A stretch of DNA of 64,000 nt, from contig NZ_JAJQYA010000009.1 in the NCBI RefSeq assembly GCF_021729155.1, positions 1 to 64,000 on the forward strand, given 5' to 3'. How positions within the stretch are numbered: the first letter of the stretch is position 1; each line of letters opens with the position of its first letter. The stretch is from Membranihabitans marinus (lineage in GTDB: Bacteria > Bacteroidota > Bacteroidia > Chitinophagales > Saprospiraceae). The translations under genes were made by a program, and so were the position numbers. Shown one piece after another: positions 23,136 to 32,199 of this stretch. The notes beneath the pieces are model-generated. The model did not search any database and had not been told where the DNA came from. It worked only from the letters and a program-made list of their open reading frames with translations.

Positions 23136-23603
23136 TTACACTCTAAAGTGTGCAAATGCTCTATTTGACTCAGCCATTCTATGCGTATCTTCTTTACGCT
23201 TCACCGCTGCGCCCTCTCCTTTGGCTGCTGCCATCAATTCTGCAGCAAGTTTCTCAGAGAAACTTTTACCATTTCGTTGTCTAGCAAACTTAATAACCCA
23301 CTTCATACCAGTAGCCACTTTTCTCTTAGGTCTGATCTCAGTAGGGATTTGAAAAGTAGCTCCACCTATTCTACGGCTTCGCACCTCAACCTGTGGCATT
23401 ACAGTATCCAACGCCTTTTTCCAAGTCTCATAACCACCTTCCTCTGTTTTCTCATCGATGATATCCATCGCATCGTAAAACAATTTATATGCCAAGCCTT
23501 TTTTACCAGCCCACATCATATTGTTCACAAACATTGTCACCACAGTATCCTTGTATCGTGGATCCGGCTCTACTATTCTTACTTTTGGTTTTCTTTTCCT
23601 CAT
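23136..23603 (-). CDS. rpsG: Ribosomal protein S7
   Basis: Primary 30S head assembly protein contacting E-site tRNA. The 155-residue chain has the DPRYKDTVVTMFVNNMM start region and the VEVRSRRIGGATFQIPTEIR hairpin signature. Confidence 0.99.
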   Translation of the reverse strand: MRKRKPKVRIVEPDPRYKDTVVTMFVNNMMWAGKKGLAYKLFYDAMDIIDEKTEEGGYETWKKALDTVMPQVEVRSRRIGGATFQIPTEIRPKRKVATGMKWVIKFARQRNGKSFSEKLAAELMAAAKGEGAAVKRKEDTHRMAESNRAFAHFRV

Positions 23604-23623
23604 TTCAATTCAATTAACTTGGA

Positions 23624-23998
23624 TTAAGATTTTGGCCTTTTCGCGCCATATTTAGATCGAGACTGCAATCTGCCTTCAACACCAGCAGTATCCAACGCTC
23701 CTCTCACAATTTTATATCGTACACCAGGTAAATCTTTTACCTTACCTCCACGCACCAATACAATTGAGTGCTCTTGAAGATTGTGTCCCTCACCCGGAAT
23801 ATATGCAATCACCTCAATACCATTAGTCAACCTCACTTTCGCTACTTTACGAAGCGCCGAGTTCGGTTTCTTTGGCGTAGTGGTATATACCCGTGTACAA
23901 ACTGCTCTTTTCTGCGGACACGAATTCAAGGCTCTAGACTTACTCTTCACCTGAATTTTCTTCCTTCCTTTTCTTACTAATTGATTTATTGTTGGCAT
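23624..23998 (-). CDS. rpsL: Ribosomal protein S12
   Basis: Decoding-centre protein. The 124-residue chain starts [14 protein letters not shown] and has [16 protein letters not shown] and [18 protein letters not shown]. The lysine in the first motif is the residue seen in streptomycin-sensitive S12. It is the first gene of the superoperon, with a promoter at 24068-24075. Confidence 0.99.
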   Translation of the reverse strand: MPTINQLVRKGRKKIQVKSKSRALNSCPQKRAVCTRVYTTTPKKPNSALRKVAKVRLTNGIEVIAYIPGEGHNLQEHSIVLVRGGKVKDLPGVRYKIVRGALDTAGVEGRLQSRSKYGAKRPKS

Positions 23999-24067
23999 AC
24001 TAACTCAAATGCTTATTTTTTTTATTGATTTTGCTTCCTACAGACACCACGTCCCCGAAAGCGATTG

Positions 24068-24075
24068 CAAAGATA
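24068..24075 (-). promoter_or_regulatory. Promoter -7 element for rpsL and the ribosomal superoperon
   Basis: The minus strand reads TATCTTTG, a full TAnnTTTG match, 70 bp upstream of rpsL. It is the only such match in the gap between rpsL and the dacB-like gene. No clear -33 TTTG is seen at the expected distance. The rest of the 329-bp gap up to 24327 holds only the hairpin at 24136-24151. Confidence 0.6.
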
Positions 24076-24135
24076 ATTTAATTATTCAGAATAAAAAATT
24101 TACCTCGAAAAAAATATTTAATTCGCTGAATTCTA

Positions 24136-24151
24136 ACCCTTAAAGAAGGGT
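24136..24151 (-). terminator. Possible terminator of the dacB-like gene
   Basis: A hairpin, ACCCTT stem with a 4-nt loop, lies between the dacB-like stop and the rpsL promoter. There is no immediate T-run on the minus strand (a TTTT lies on the plus side), so its direction is uncertain. Confidence 0.4.
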
Positions 24152-24327
24152 CTTTTCACCCTGAATGAACATATATAAAATAGAATATATTTTACACCAT
24201 AACAGGATTAACACATATATATACGGAATAATTCCAATCACACCATCATTTATTTTCCATCACCATAGACTTCATAGACAGTATTCTTTGGATTATTGTT
24301 TTTCACCAAATTCATGATTTAACACTT

Positions 24328-25638
24328 CTAATGCCTAGCTATCTTGGATAGTATCTGAGCCATAGATCGCTTAATATCAGTGCTGGAGCCTATAAAATTG
24401 TTGTTCATAAAGGAAAAAATATATTTATGCCCTCCCTGGGTCAATATATATCCGGACAAGCAAAATACCCCACTCATGCTACCTGTCTTAGCGTATACTG
24501 TTATACTATTTTCATCCACGACCGCAGCAGGATCATATTTATTAAGATCCACTACGGGAAAAACTTTAAACAAGCCATCATTATTGTGGTTTTGATATAG
24601 TTGTCCCAGAACAAAACAAAAGAAATTAGGACTCATTAAATTATATCGAGATAAGCCAGATCCATCCACCCATCTTATTTTGCCTTTCCAAGAACTCCAC
24701 TCCGAATCCAATATCCTTCCAATTGCTTCATATCCCGTCTCCATATTCCCCCATCCCGCAGATATATTTATCAGCAATTGCTCAGCCAGAAAATTGTCGC
24801 TTACCTTCATCATTTTTTTCACAACACTATCTCTATTACTTCCTGGCAAAATATTCCATTTGGAAACCATCCAATCGGCTTCGGACACAGATCCAGCTAG
24901 TAAATTTTGCCCCAACTTCTGCTTTAAAACACTTAATAGCAGATCTTCATCCCACTTAAAGGGGATTTTTCTATCTGATATTTGACCTTTGTCGGGAGAA
25001 TAGACATTATATATATTCTCGTCCTCCAATCGATTGATCCCCTTACCACCACTATTTATATAATTAAAAATAAAATTATGGTTTAGTGCATTGTCATTGT
25101 TCCATGAAGTAAGATTACATTGGATAGGCCATATCGCCCGCTCGGCTGAATAATAATATGGATAATCATCCCAGGACCAACCCGGGCCCCAACGCTTAAG
25201 ACCAGATGGACCACGGACATATTGAATGTGATTTTGTTCTTCCAAAAACTCCATAATGACATCTTCCTTTTCATCATCACACATAAAGCCCGGATCTCCC
25301 ATTCCTCGAACATAGGTAGAATCATCCATTTTGAAATATTGTAATCCATGTAAATTTTCAGGCAAATACTCTAATGCGGCGTAACATGTTAAGATTTTAG
25401 TATTGGAAGCTGGCAATAATCGATGATTGGGCTGATAACCATATAACATTTCCATAGTCTCGGCATCGTAAAGTGCAAAACCCGAATGAAGATCACCGCG
25501 ACCAAAACTATCTTGAAACATTTTATCTATTTCACGCCATTTTTTGTCAACTCCACTGAAGTGTTTCGCCGATGTACAAGAAGTTAAACCGTACAGTCCA
25601 CATATTATATAGACCCATACCATGTACATTCTCACCAT
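24328..25638 (-). CDS. PBP4-type D-Ala-D-Ala carboxypeptidase/endopeptidase lipoprotein (S13)
   Basis: A penicillin-binding enzyme that trims peptidoglycan cross-links or stem peptides in the periplasm. The 436-residue protein has a lipobox LTSC (Cys21) after a hydrophobic stretch, then the three active-site motifs in order: SNTK (Ser78-Lys81), SDNF near residue 287, and KTGS near residue 390. This is the DacB (S13) pattern. Length is slightly short for the family. It is transcribed away from the M14 peptidase gene, with 35 bp between the starts. Confidence 0.88.
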   Translation of the reverse strand: MVRMYMVWVYIICGLYGLTSCTSAKHFSGVDKKWREIDKMFQDSFGRGDLHSGFALYDAETMEMLYGYQPNHRLLPASNTKILTCYAALEYLPENLHGLQYFKMDDSTYVRGMGDPGFMCDDEKEDVIMEFLEEQNHIQYVRGPSGLKRWGPGWSWDDYPYYYSAERAIWPIQCNLTSWNNDNALNHNFIFNYINSGGKGINRLEDENIYNVYSPDKGQISDRKIPFKWDEDLLLSVLKQKLGQNLLAGSVSEADWMVSKWNILPGSNRDSVVKKMMKVSDNFLAEQLLINISAGWGNMETGYEAIGRILDSEWSSWKGKIRWVDGSGLSRYNLMSPNFFCFVLGQLYQNHNNDGLFKVFPVVDLNKYDPAAVVDENSITVYAKTGSMSGVFCLSGYILTQGGHKYIFSFMNNNFIGSSTDIKRSMAQILSKIARH

Positions 25639-25673
25639 AAATTGTATATTTTAGCTATAAATTAGATCATTAG

Positions 25674-27137
25674 ATGACAAAGATAATATTACCTTTTGTA
25701 TTTATATGTATACTGTATTTCCCCCTACCGACCATGGCCCAAAGCCAATGGCCTACCCTATCTCAACTAGAAAAGGAATACCATAAATACAAAGTTGAAG
25801 AAATAAATAGTAGAAAATTTACGATCTCAGATATCGAACCTTTACTCAAAAGAGCTGGTCGAGAATCCAATATGACCATAGACATCCTAGGCCGTAGTGT
25901 TGAAAATCGTCCTATATATAAAATGTCCTACGGTCACGGACCTATTAAAATATTGTATTGGTCGCAGATGCACGGAGATGAATCAACTGCCACTATGGCC
26001 CTGTTAGATTTTTTCCGTTGGTTGAGTCCCCAAAACAGTGAACACAGTGACATTCTTGAAGAAATCAGCAAAAAATACACCCTGTATTTTGTTCCGATGT
26101 TGAATCCTGATGGCGCGGAAAGATTTCAAAGAAGAAATGCCCTAAATATAGATTTAAATCGAGATGCAATCAGAACGACGAGTCCTGAAGCTAAGTTGCT
26201 TAAAAATTTGAGAGACAGCCTTCAACCACAGTTCGGGTTTAATCTTCACGATCAGAGCATCTATTATAGAGCCGGACTAGACGGCGACCAAGTAGCCCTC
26301 GGTTTTTTGGCTCCGGCATACAATCATTCCAAGGACATCAATGGTGTGCGATTTACCGCTATGCAGGTTATAGCCAGTTTATACGACAGCCTTCAATATG
26401 AATTGCCCCGCCAAATCGCCAAATACGATGACACTTTCGAACCTCGAGCCTTTGGAGACAACTTTCAAAAATGGGGAACTTCAACCATTTTAATCGAATC
26501 TGGTGGTTCAAAAAACGATCCTCAAAAACAGTATTTACGCAAGATCAATTTCTTCACCTTTATCAAATCCTTGGAAATTATTCACCGGGATCTCTATTTA
26601 ACTAAATCTATAGTTGATTATGAAAAAATCCCCTTTAATCAGCACAAAATGCTGGATTTAATCATAGAGAATCTCAAGTATCAATACCGCGGAAAAACCT
26701 ATGAAATAAATATCGGATACAGTAAGGGGAACAAAAACAACGCCTACATCAATGATATAGGGGACCTCAGTGTATATTCTGGTTTTGACAGCTTCGATGC
26801 AAGTCCATATATGGCCCATGTCCCGAAAGTATCACCCCATATACATATCAATCGCAGCGATTTTGCTAAGTCAGACTGGGCATCGGCCGTCCAAGATGGG
26901 ACACTGCATTTTATCGTCCAACAAGGCGGACCCAAATTGCCGGACTATTTCCCCATACAGTTTTATACCGACATCAAGAGCAGTAGTTCTGACAAAAAGT
27001 TTAAACCTTATAATATCGGGGAAAATCCAACCATCGTATTATCGAAAAACAACCGTCCAGAATACGTTGTCTCCAATGGAAAAATATACTCCATTGAGTC
27101 CATTATAAAGGAAATGAAATCTATCCTAACAAAGTAA
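25674..27137 (+). CDS. Secreted M14-family zinc carboxypeptidase
   Basis: A 487-residue exported peptidase. The signal peptide ends near MAQS (residue 23). The zinc-binding set is visible: HGDES (His and Glu), then the NALNIDLNRDA segment, His in NLHDQS, and a candidate catalytic Glu in ILIESGG. The C-terminal third (from about residue 310) is a family-specific region of unknown role. Substrate is not known; it may act on peptides or peptidoglycan stems. Its 3' end overlaps the convergent LD-carboxypeptidase gene by 17 bp. Confidence 0.88.
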   Translation: MTKIILPFVFICILYFPLPTMAQSQWPTLSQLEKEYHKYKVEEINSRKFTISDIEPLLKRAGRESNMTIDILGRSVENRPIYKMSYGHGPIKILYWSQMHGDESTATMALLDFFRWLSPQNSEHSDILEEISKKYTLYFVPMLNPDGAERFQRRNALNIDLNRDAIRTTSPEAKLLKNLRDSLQPQFGFNLHDQSIYYRAGLDGDQVALGFLAPAYNHSKDINGVRFTAMQVIASLYDSLQYELPRQIAKYDDTFEPRAFGDNFQKWGTSTILIESGGSKNDPQKQYLRKINFFTFIKSLEIIHRDLYLTKSIVDYEKIPFNQHKMLDLIIENLKYQYRGKTYEINIGYSKGNKNNAYINDIGDLSVYSGFDSFDASPYMAHVPKVSPHIHINRSDFAKSDWASAVQDGTLHFIVQQGGPKLPDYFPIQFYTDIKSSSSDKKFKPYNIGENPTIVLSKNNRPEYVVSNGKIYSIESIIKEMKSILTK

Positions 27138-28134
27138 TGCTTCCTCGACTGGTATCCAATTCGGCCATTTGTCCGACAGGAAGGACACATTGATTGGATA
27201 CATGCCCTATAGAATAACCACTGACAATAGGACATGGTATATCCTTAACCCAGTCCAATAATACTTCTTCTACGCTTTGACTATCAGGAGGAGGATTACA
27301 ATCGGTAAACTGTCCAAAAACTATAGCAGCTGCTTCCCTCAATCGACTCGCTTGTTTGAGTTGTATCAACATTCTATCCAATCGATAAGGTCTTTCACCT
27401 ACATCTTCGATAAATATAATTTTATCGGCAAAATCTGGCAAATAACCACTGCCACACATGGAAGATAAAATAGATAGATTGCCACCGATTAATCGACCTT
27501 TAGCCTTTCCGGCTTGGATCACGGAATAACTCTGAACATTGTCCATGGGATGATTGAATGAATATATTTCGGCTGTTTTAGAGGTAGAAAAAAGAATATT
27601 TTCAATTTCCCTCCTTGCATAATCTGTCATCTCCGAACTAGCTACAGGACCGTGATAGGTGATCAGCCCTGTCCTGTGATATATAGCATTTAGTAAAGCG
27701 GTAATATCACTATATCCCAACAAAATTTTGGGATTATTTTTTACTAAATTATAATCCAATCTCTCCAACAACCGATTCGTCCCATAACCTCCGCGAACAC
27801 ACCATATTGCATCGATGCTAGGATCAGCGAACATAGCGTGAAAATCCTCTAACCGCTGCTCATCCGTGGCAGCTAAAAAACCATTTTTTGAGCGTAAATA
27901 CTTTCCTTCTACGACCGTTAAATCCCAGGATTCAATATTCTCAATAGCTTTTTGAATTTTTTCTTCACTTGAGGCACTGGCGGGAGCGATCAATCCTATT
28001 CTTGCCCCAGAAAACAATTTATTAGGAAAAATATCTTTACTTGGCGACATCATTTTACTCGATTTACTACCTACGCAGGACATCATAGATACTGCACCAA
28101 AGGCCATTAAATAGTTAAAATTTCTTCGCTCCAT
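27121..28134 (-). CDS. LD-carboxypeptidase (S66), predicted exported
   Basis: Cleaves the L-D bond of muropeptide tetrapeptides in peptidoglycan recycling. The 337-residue form from the ATG at 28134 begins MERRNFNYLMAFGAVSMMSC; a TTG 8 codons upstream is less likely. S66 motifs: IGLIAPAS near the start of the domain, RGGYGTNRLL, the nucleophile Ser in GYSDITALL, and the catalytic His in GHVSNQ. The twin Arg followed by a hydrophobic stretch and Cys resembles a Tat lipoprotein signal, whereas E. coli LdcA is cytosolic. It lies 13 bp after the T9SS protease gene. Confidence 0.87.
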   Translation of the reverse strand: MERRNFNYLMAFGAVSMMSCVGSKSSKMMSPSKDIFPNKLFSGARIGLIAPASASSEEKIQKAIENIESWDLTVVEGKYLRSKNGFLAATDEQRLEDFHAMFADPSIDAIWCVRGGYGTNRLLERLDYNLVKNNPKILLGYSDITALLNAIYHRTGLITYHGPVASSEMTDYARREIENILFSTSKTAEIYSFNHPMDNVQSYSVIQAGKAKGRLIGGNLSILSSMCGSGYLPDFADKIIFIEDVGERPYRLDRMLIQLKQASRLREAAAIVFGQFTDCNPPPDSQSVEEVLLDWVKDIPCPIVSGYSIGHVSNQCVLPVGQMAELDTSRGSITLLG

Positions 28135-28147
28135 CTTACTACATAGA

Positions 28148-30622
28148 TTATTGGACAATATACTTCAAGATTTTTCGGTTCGCATCAAACTGACAGGATA
28201 TCAAATAAAGACCTGGTTTGAGATTGAGTGAAAAATTTACTGATGTTTCGTCTTTGCCTATATCTGATTGCCATAGACGTTGTCCTTGAATATTATATAC
28301 TTCAACCAAGCCTGTAGTGCTTCGATTTTCGGGCAAGTCCAAGCTAATGTTTTTGCCATTTCCCGGATTGGGATATACAGCGAATGTCGATTCTGAGTCG
28401 TTGATCGGCTCCACTTTTACAATGTCGGAATAATAAATCTCTCCGTATTCATTTTCAATTTCCAATTTATAGAAAGTTGTGGAGTTGTTCCGCGCTTGAA
28501 TCATGTTCTGTGGGATAAAATTTGTCTTATTGGTGGGTAAATTATAGGCGATAGTTTGATATTCATTGTCATCAAAACTATACTGTAAATTCACACTGGC
28601 CACCGAATTCCCCACATCTGGAATTTCCCAATTTAGAACAGGACTATCCTTGCCTCCTTTTCCAAAGAAATTGACATCTAAGTATTTCTTTTGCTTTTTG
28701 ACGATGGTGAAATTATACTTGTTGAAAGCGTATATTTCATATAGATTTTTATTGATAGAAGCCGATATTTTCACCCTTGCTCTGGAGGTCTCTATGTAGG
28801 GAAAATACACATTGGCAAAACCAGAGTTGGCCACTTGTTCGGCCAATACATAAGGAAAGGTTTCACCGCCATCCACACTCAACAGAATATCTACCTTGTT
28901 ATAAGGCATATAAATATTGTTAATACTGGAAGAATTCCACCTTATTGTACTAGCTGTTCTGTATCGACCGTTTGAACTTTCCGCATCTAATTCGATTCTA
29001 CTGCCATCTTTGGGCAACAATACCTCCAAAGCTGGTTTATCGACTACCCTTATTTGTACTTCTTGACAACTCACATTTTCTGGTGTCCGAGTAGTAAGTC
29101 TCATCGTAATATTTCTAGGCGTCTCGGCATACACATCGCCAGCTGTCTCTTGCTGACTAATCTGAACACCTAGGCTAGGCAGCGACCTTATATGTCCCAA
29201 CAAACCCGGCGCATGACTACTGTACATGGGTCCGTCTTCAAAGTGACCTGCCAACATACCATCGCTTTCCACATCAGTAGGCCATTCATTCTTGGTGTCG
29301 TATTGTTCCCAATTGTATAGATATAATAAGTCCCCTTTGGCTTTCAGATCGAAGGCCGTGTGCAAGGGTACATAAAAATCGTAGGGTATTTCTACTTCTG
29401 GTTTTTCAGCCCGCGGCATTCGAGATCCACATGTACGATAAAAATTAAGATGTTTGATCATCTCATTGAGACTATGGCTGTGGAAATAAAGATCGTCGGC
29501 AAATGGATCGGCATCGGCATAATCCACACAACTACCTTGATATCTCATCAATGAATTGCCCAATCCCGGTTCAAATCCATGCCCTGGGGAAGGAGCTACA
29601 TTTTCACAGTTTTGCGATGTCCCATAATAAGTGTGATGAGCACCTAAGGTATGAGCGACTTCATGGGCGAGCACCCTAAGATTAAACCCTATATCATTGG
29701 GCTTTCCAGAGGCTGTCCAACCACTTCCCTTTTGGCCCGATTTACAAGCACTTCCAATGTAAGCCACCCCTTCAGCTTCCATTCGATTGCCAGGCAATCG
29801 ATGAAGCACATGACCGATATCGAAATCGTATTTATTTTGGCTATTAAAGAAAGTTTTACTCTGTTCAACCACAGAAGCAGCATTGGGATCAAAGGCATCG
29901 GTTGAAGCTTGATTATACCATAAGTCTTCACTTAATTGAAGATAAAATTGCAGATTCAACTCTCTTGTATACAGTACATTTAAAGCCAATACATGATTGA
30001 CCACCGATTGTTTCACCTTTTCCTTGTTGTCGAAATAAGAAGACCACTCCCCTGTACAAGCCAGTAGTAAGGTCATTCTAATTTTGGAAAATGATTTCTC
30101 TTGACAGATTAAACTTTGCCCACCAGAACGCAAAGAAACATGGGTTTCTTCTCCATCATTGAGACACTGAAAACTTCCTTCATTTTGCTGAGATTGAGCA
30201 GAAGATCTTACAAAGAAATTGAGTTGATCTTCATAGGGCTGAATGGTATAAAATTTATTTTTATAAAAATAAGTTAAAAATAATATTCCACTGTTCTCAT
30301 AGCCATATATGAGGTCGCCATATTGATTTTTGCCTTGAAAAAAATCGAAACTGTCATCTCGTTCTCCCTTGGGAGCCCATAGTTCAAATGTCTCAATATT
30401 GAATTCTATGGTATCACCTGCAGCGTGAGGCACCTTGAGTATCGTGGCATTTAACGATCGACTATGTAATTGAGCTATTGAAATTTGCCATGCAGAAGCC
30501 TGCCATTGAAAAGTGTCAATTTTAAGATTATCTTTGTCTTGTGCAAATAGTCCTTGTGCTATTAATAAGATTAATAGAACACTACATAGATGCAAAGATT
30601 TATATATTAAACTATTTTTCAT
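28148..30622 (-). CDS. T9SS-secreted metzincin-type metalloprotease
   Basis: An 824-residue secreted protease. Signal peptide at residues 1-28 (cleavage after LFAQ). The zinc motif HEVAHTLGAHH is at 320-330, the HExxHxxGxxH pattern of metzincins such as M12B; the M12B assignment is inferred. A long middle region is likely beta-sandwich, and a C-terminal type A sorting domain of the type IX secretion system covers about 745-824 (FAVYPNPGNG ... GLYLISCQF). It follows the unknown lipoprotein gene by 3 bp, in one operon with lpxH and ald. Confidence 0.9.
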   Translation of the reverse strand: MKNSLIYKSLHLCSVLLILLIAQGLFAQDKDNLKIDTFQWQASAWQISIAQLHSRSLNATILKVPHAAGDTIEFNIETFELWAPKGERDDSFDFFQGKNQYGDLIYGYENSGILFLTYFYKNKFYTIQPYEDQLNFFVRSSAQSQQNEGSFQCLNDGEETHVSLRSGGQSLICQEKSFSKIRMTLLLACTGEWSSYFDNKEKVKQSVVNHVLALNVLYTRELNLQFYLQLSEDLWYNQASTDAFDPNAASVVEQSKTFFNSQNKYDFDIGHVLHRLPGNRMEAEGVAYIGSACKSGQKGSGWTASGKPNDIGFNLRVLAHEVAHTLGAHHTYYGTSQNCENVAPSPGHGFEPGLGNSLMRYQGSCVDYADADPFADDLYFHSHSLNEMIKHLNFYRTCGSRMPRAEKPEVEIPYDFYVPLHTAFDLKAKGDLLYLYNWEQYDTKNEWPTDVESDGMLAGHFEDGPMYSSHAPGLLGHIRSLPSLGVQISQQETAGDVYAETPRNITMRLTTRTPENVSCQEVQIRVVDKPALEVLLPKDGSRIELDAESSNGRYRTASTIRWNSSSINNIYMPYNKVDILLSVDGGETFPYVLAEQVANSGFANVYFPYIETSRARVKISASINKNLYEIYAFNKYNFTIVKKQKKYLDVNFFGKGGKDSPVLNWEIPDVGNSVASVNLQYSFDDNEYQTIAYNLPTNKTNFIPQNMIQARNNSTTFYKLEIENEYGEIYYSDIVKVEPINDSESTFAVYPNPGNGKNISLDLPENRSTTGLVEVYNIQGQRLWQSDIGKDETSVNFSLNLKPGLYLISCQFDANRKILKYIVQ

Positions 30623-30625
30623 AGC

Positions 30626-31462
30626 TTATTTTAACTTTGAATAATCTTCTACAATTAAATTAAATCCTTCACTATCCTTTAGATAATAGACTTTCCCATC
30701 TTTAAAAATAAAGATGTCTACCATTTCTTCCGGTATTGATTGGTTAATTTCCACCGTAAAAATCTCAGCATTATTTTTATCAAGTTCCAAGATAAACCAT
30801 TTTTTTTCATTTTGAAAGTAGCCAAGGTTATTTGAATCGAATTGCATAGGCAATGCTATGTCCTTTATTCTTTTTTTAATAATCATTTGCCCAGTACTGT
30901 CAAATCCAAAGACCCCTAGATTTTTATCTACCAAATACAATATATTATTGACTATAGTCAGTTGGTCTATATGTAAACCGGGAATGAGAAAATCCAAATT
31001 CTGGCTTTCAACCAATTTTTCAAAAGTCATGGTCCAACATTGAATTTTCCTCTCTTGGGGATTGTACAGCCATATGGTTTGATTGTTTCCCAAAGCGGCA
31101 TTGGGGATATGGTAATTAAAATGGGAAGTAAAGTCGAGATTTGTTATTTCGTTGAGATAGCGATCTAATATAACCATTTGTTGATAATCTGAATTAAATG
31201 CAAAAAACCTCAATTCATTTTGCAAACCATAGGTCGTCATTGGCCAATGTAAGTCGTAGGAATAAAACTGTTCTGAGTTATTATTCACCTTTATTAAAGA
31301 GCGATTGTTTTTGAGAATATAAGCTGATTCTTGATCGTCAACAGCTAGTAAATGGACGGATTCGCTAGACCACTTTTCCCCGGTCAAACCTCCACAACAG
31401 AATAGACTATACAATAAAAACAGTGTGCTAAGGTTTCGAATGAAGTGCTCTTTGATTACCAT
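30626..31462 (-). CDS. Unrecognised lipoprotein, possible beta-propeller
   Basis: I do not recognise this family. The likely start at 31462 gives 278 residues with a hydrophobic leader and a Cys pair (LFCCGG) that could be lipidated; a GTG- or ATG-like start further upstream (31501) would extend it. The body repeats short strands with aromatic and hydrophobic residues (VHLLAVDD, AYILKNN, WLYNPQ, ILYLVDK), as in beta-propellers. The 5' end overlaps the lpxH 3' end by 35 bp, so they are co-transcribed. Confidence 0.7.
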   Translation of the reverse strand: MVIKEHFIRNLSTLFLLYSLFCCGGLTGEKWSSESVHLLAVDDQESAYILKNNRSLIKVNNNSEQFYSYDLHWPMTTYGLQNELRFFAFNSDYQQMVILDRYLNEITNLDFTSHFNYHIPNAALGNNQTIWLYNPQERKIQCWTMTFEKLVESQNLDFLIPGLHIDQLTIVNNILYLVDKNLGVFGFDSTGQMIIKKRIKDIALPMQFDSNNLGYFQNEKKWFILELDKNNAEIFTVEINQSIPEEMVDIFIFKDGKVYYLKDSEGFNLIVEDYSKLK

Positions 31463-32189
31463 ACTGATAAAGATAAAACTTTTCTCCATCGAATACACCA
31501 TAAGTATCGTGATGCAACCAATCGCCTATGTTAAAGTAGAAAGAATGTTGATTGGATAAATCATGGCAGATGGGCAAATGCCTATGCCCAAAGATAAAAA
31601 AATCTATATCAGGATTTGCCCTAGATTTGGACTCACTGTATTGAACCAACCACTCCTTATCAGCGCCTAGAAATTGAGGTGATACATGTTCTTGTGCCCG
31701 ACTCGTCTTGCTCCAATAATTGGCAATTCTATAGGATAAATCTGGATGGATTTGTCGGTAACAAAACTGAAGAAAAGGATTGTGGAAAATTTTTTTCAAT
31801 CTTTTGTAACCGTGGTCGCCAGGGCCAAGTCCGTCTCCGTGACCTATAAGAAAATTTTTTCCATAATGACTTACCCTTATCGGGGCTTTGTGAACAGGGA
31901 TGCCCAATTCTTCGGGGAAGTAATCGAACATCCATACATCGTGATTTCCAATAAAAATATCTATCTGAATACCGCTGTCTTTTAAGGCGGCCAATTTTCC
32001 TAAAAACCGAATGAAGCCCTTGGGCACAAAGTGATTGTATTCAAACCAATAATCAAATAAATCACCTACTAGATATAAGTGACTTGCATCTTGGGATATA
32101 TCATCCAACCACTGAATGATTTTCGTCTCTCGGACTTTGGAATCTTGAATACCCAGATGAAAGTCGGATGCAAAATAAATTTTTGACAT
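31428..32189 (-). CDS. lpxH: UDP-2,3-diacylglucosamine diphosphatase
   Basis: Hydrolyses UDP-2,3-diacyl-GlcN to lipid X and UMP in lipid A synthesis. The 253-residue calcineurin-like phosphoesterase has the metal motifs SDFHLG (Asp9, His11), GDLFDYW, GNHD and GHRHLP. It lies 10 bp after ald on the same strand. LpxH versus the related LpxG cannot be settled fully by eye, but length and motifs favour LpxH. Confidence 0.9.
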   Translation of the reverse strand: MSKIYFASDFHLGIQDSKVRETKIIQWLDDISQDASHLYLVGDLFDYWFEYNHFVPKGFIRFLGKLAALKDSGIQIDIFIGNHDVWMFDYFPEELGIPVHKAPIRVSHYGKNFLIGHGDGLGPGDHGYKRLKKIFHNPFLQFCYRQIHPDLSYRIANYWSKTSRAQEHVSPQFLGADKEWLVQYSESKSRANPDIDFFIFGHRHLPICHDLSNQHSFYFNIGDWLHHDTYGVFDGEKFYLYQYGNQRALHSKP

Positions 32190-32199
32190 AGTTTGTTAA

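Noticed and set aside
24000-24327. tRNA or small RNA gene in the rpsL-dacB gap
   Set aside because: No cloverleaf or conserved T-loop word was found; only a short hairpin and a promoter element.
28134-28158. Upstream TTG start of the LD-carboxypeptidase
   Set aside because: It would overlap the protease gene and put extra residues before a clear signal-like leader; the ATG at 28134 fits better.
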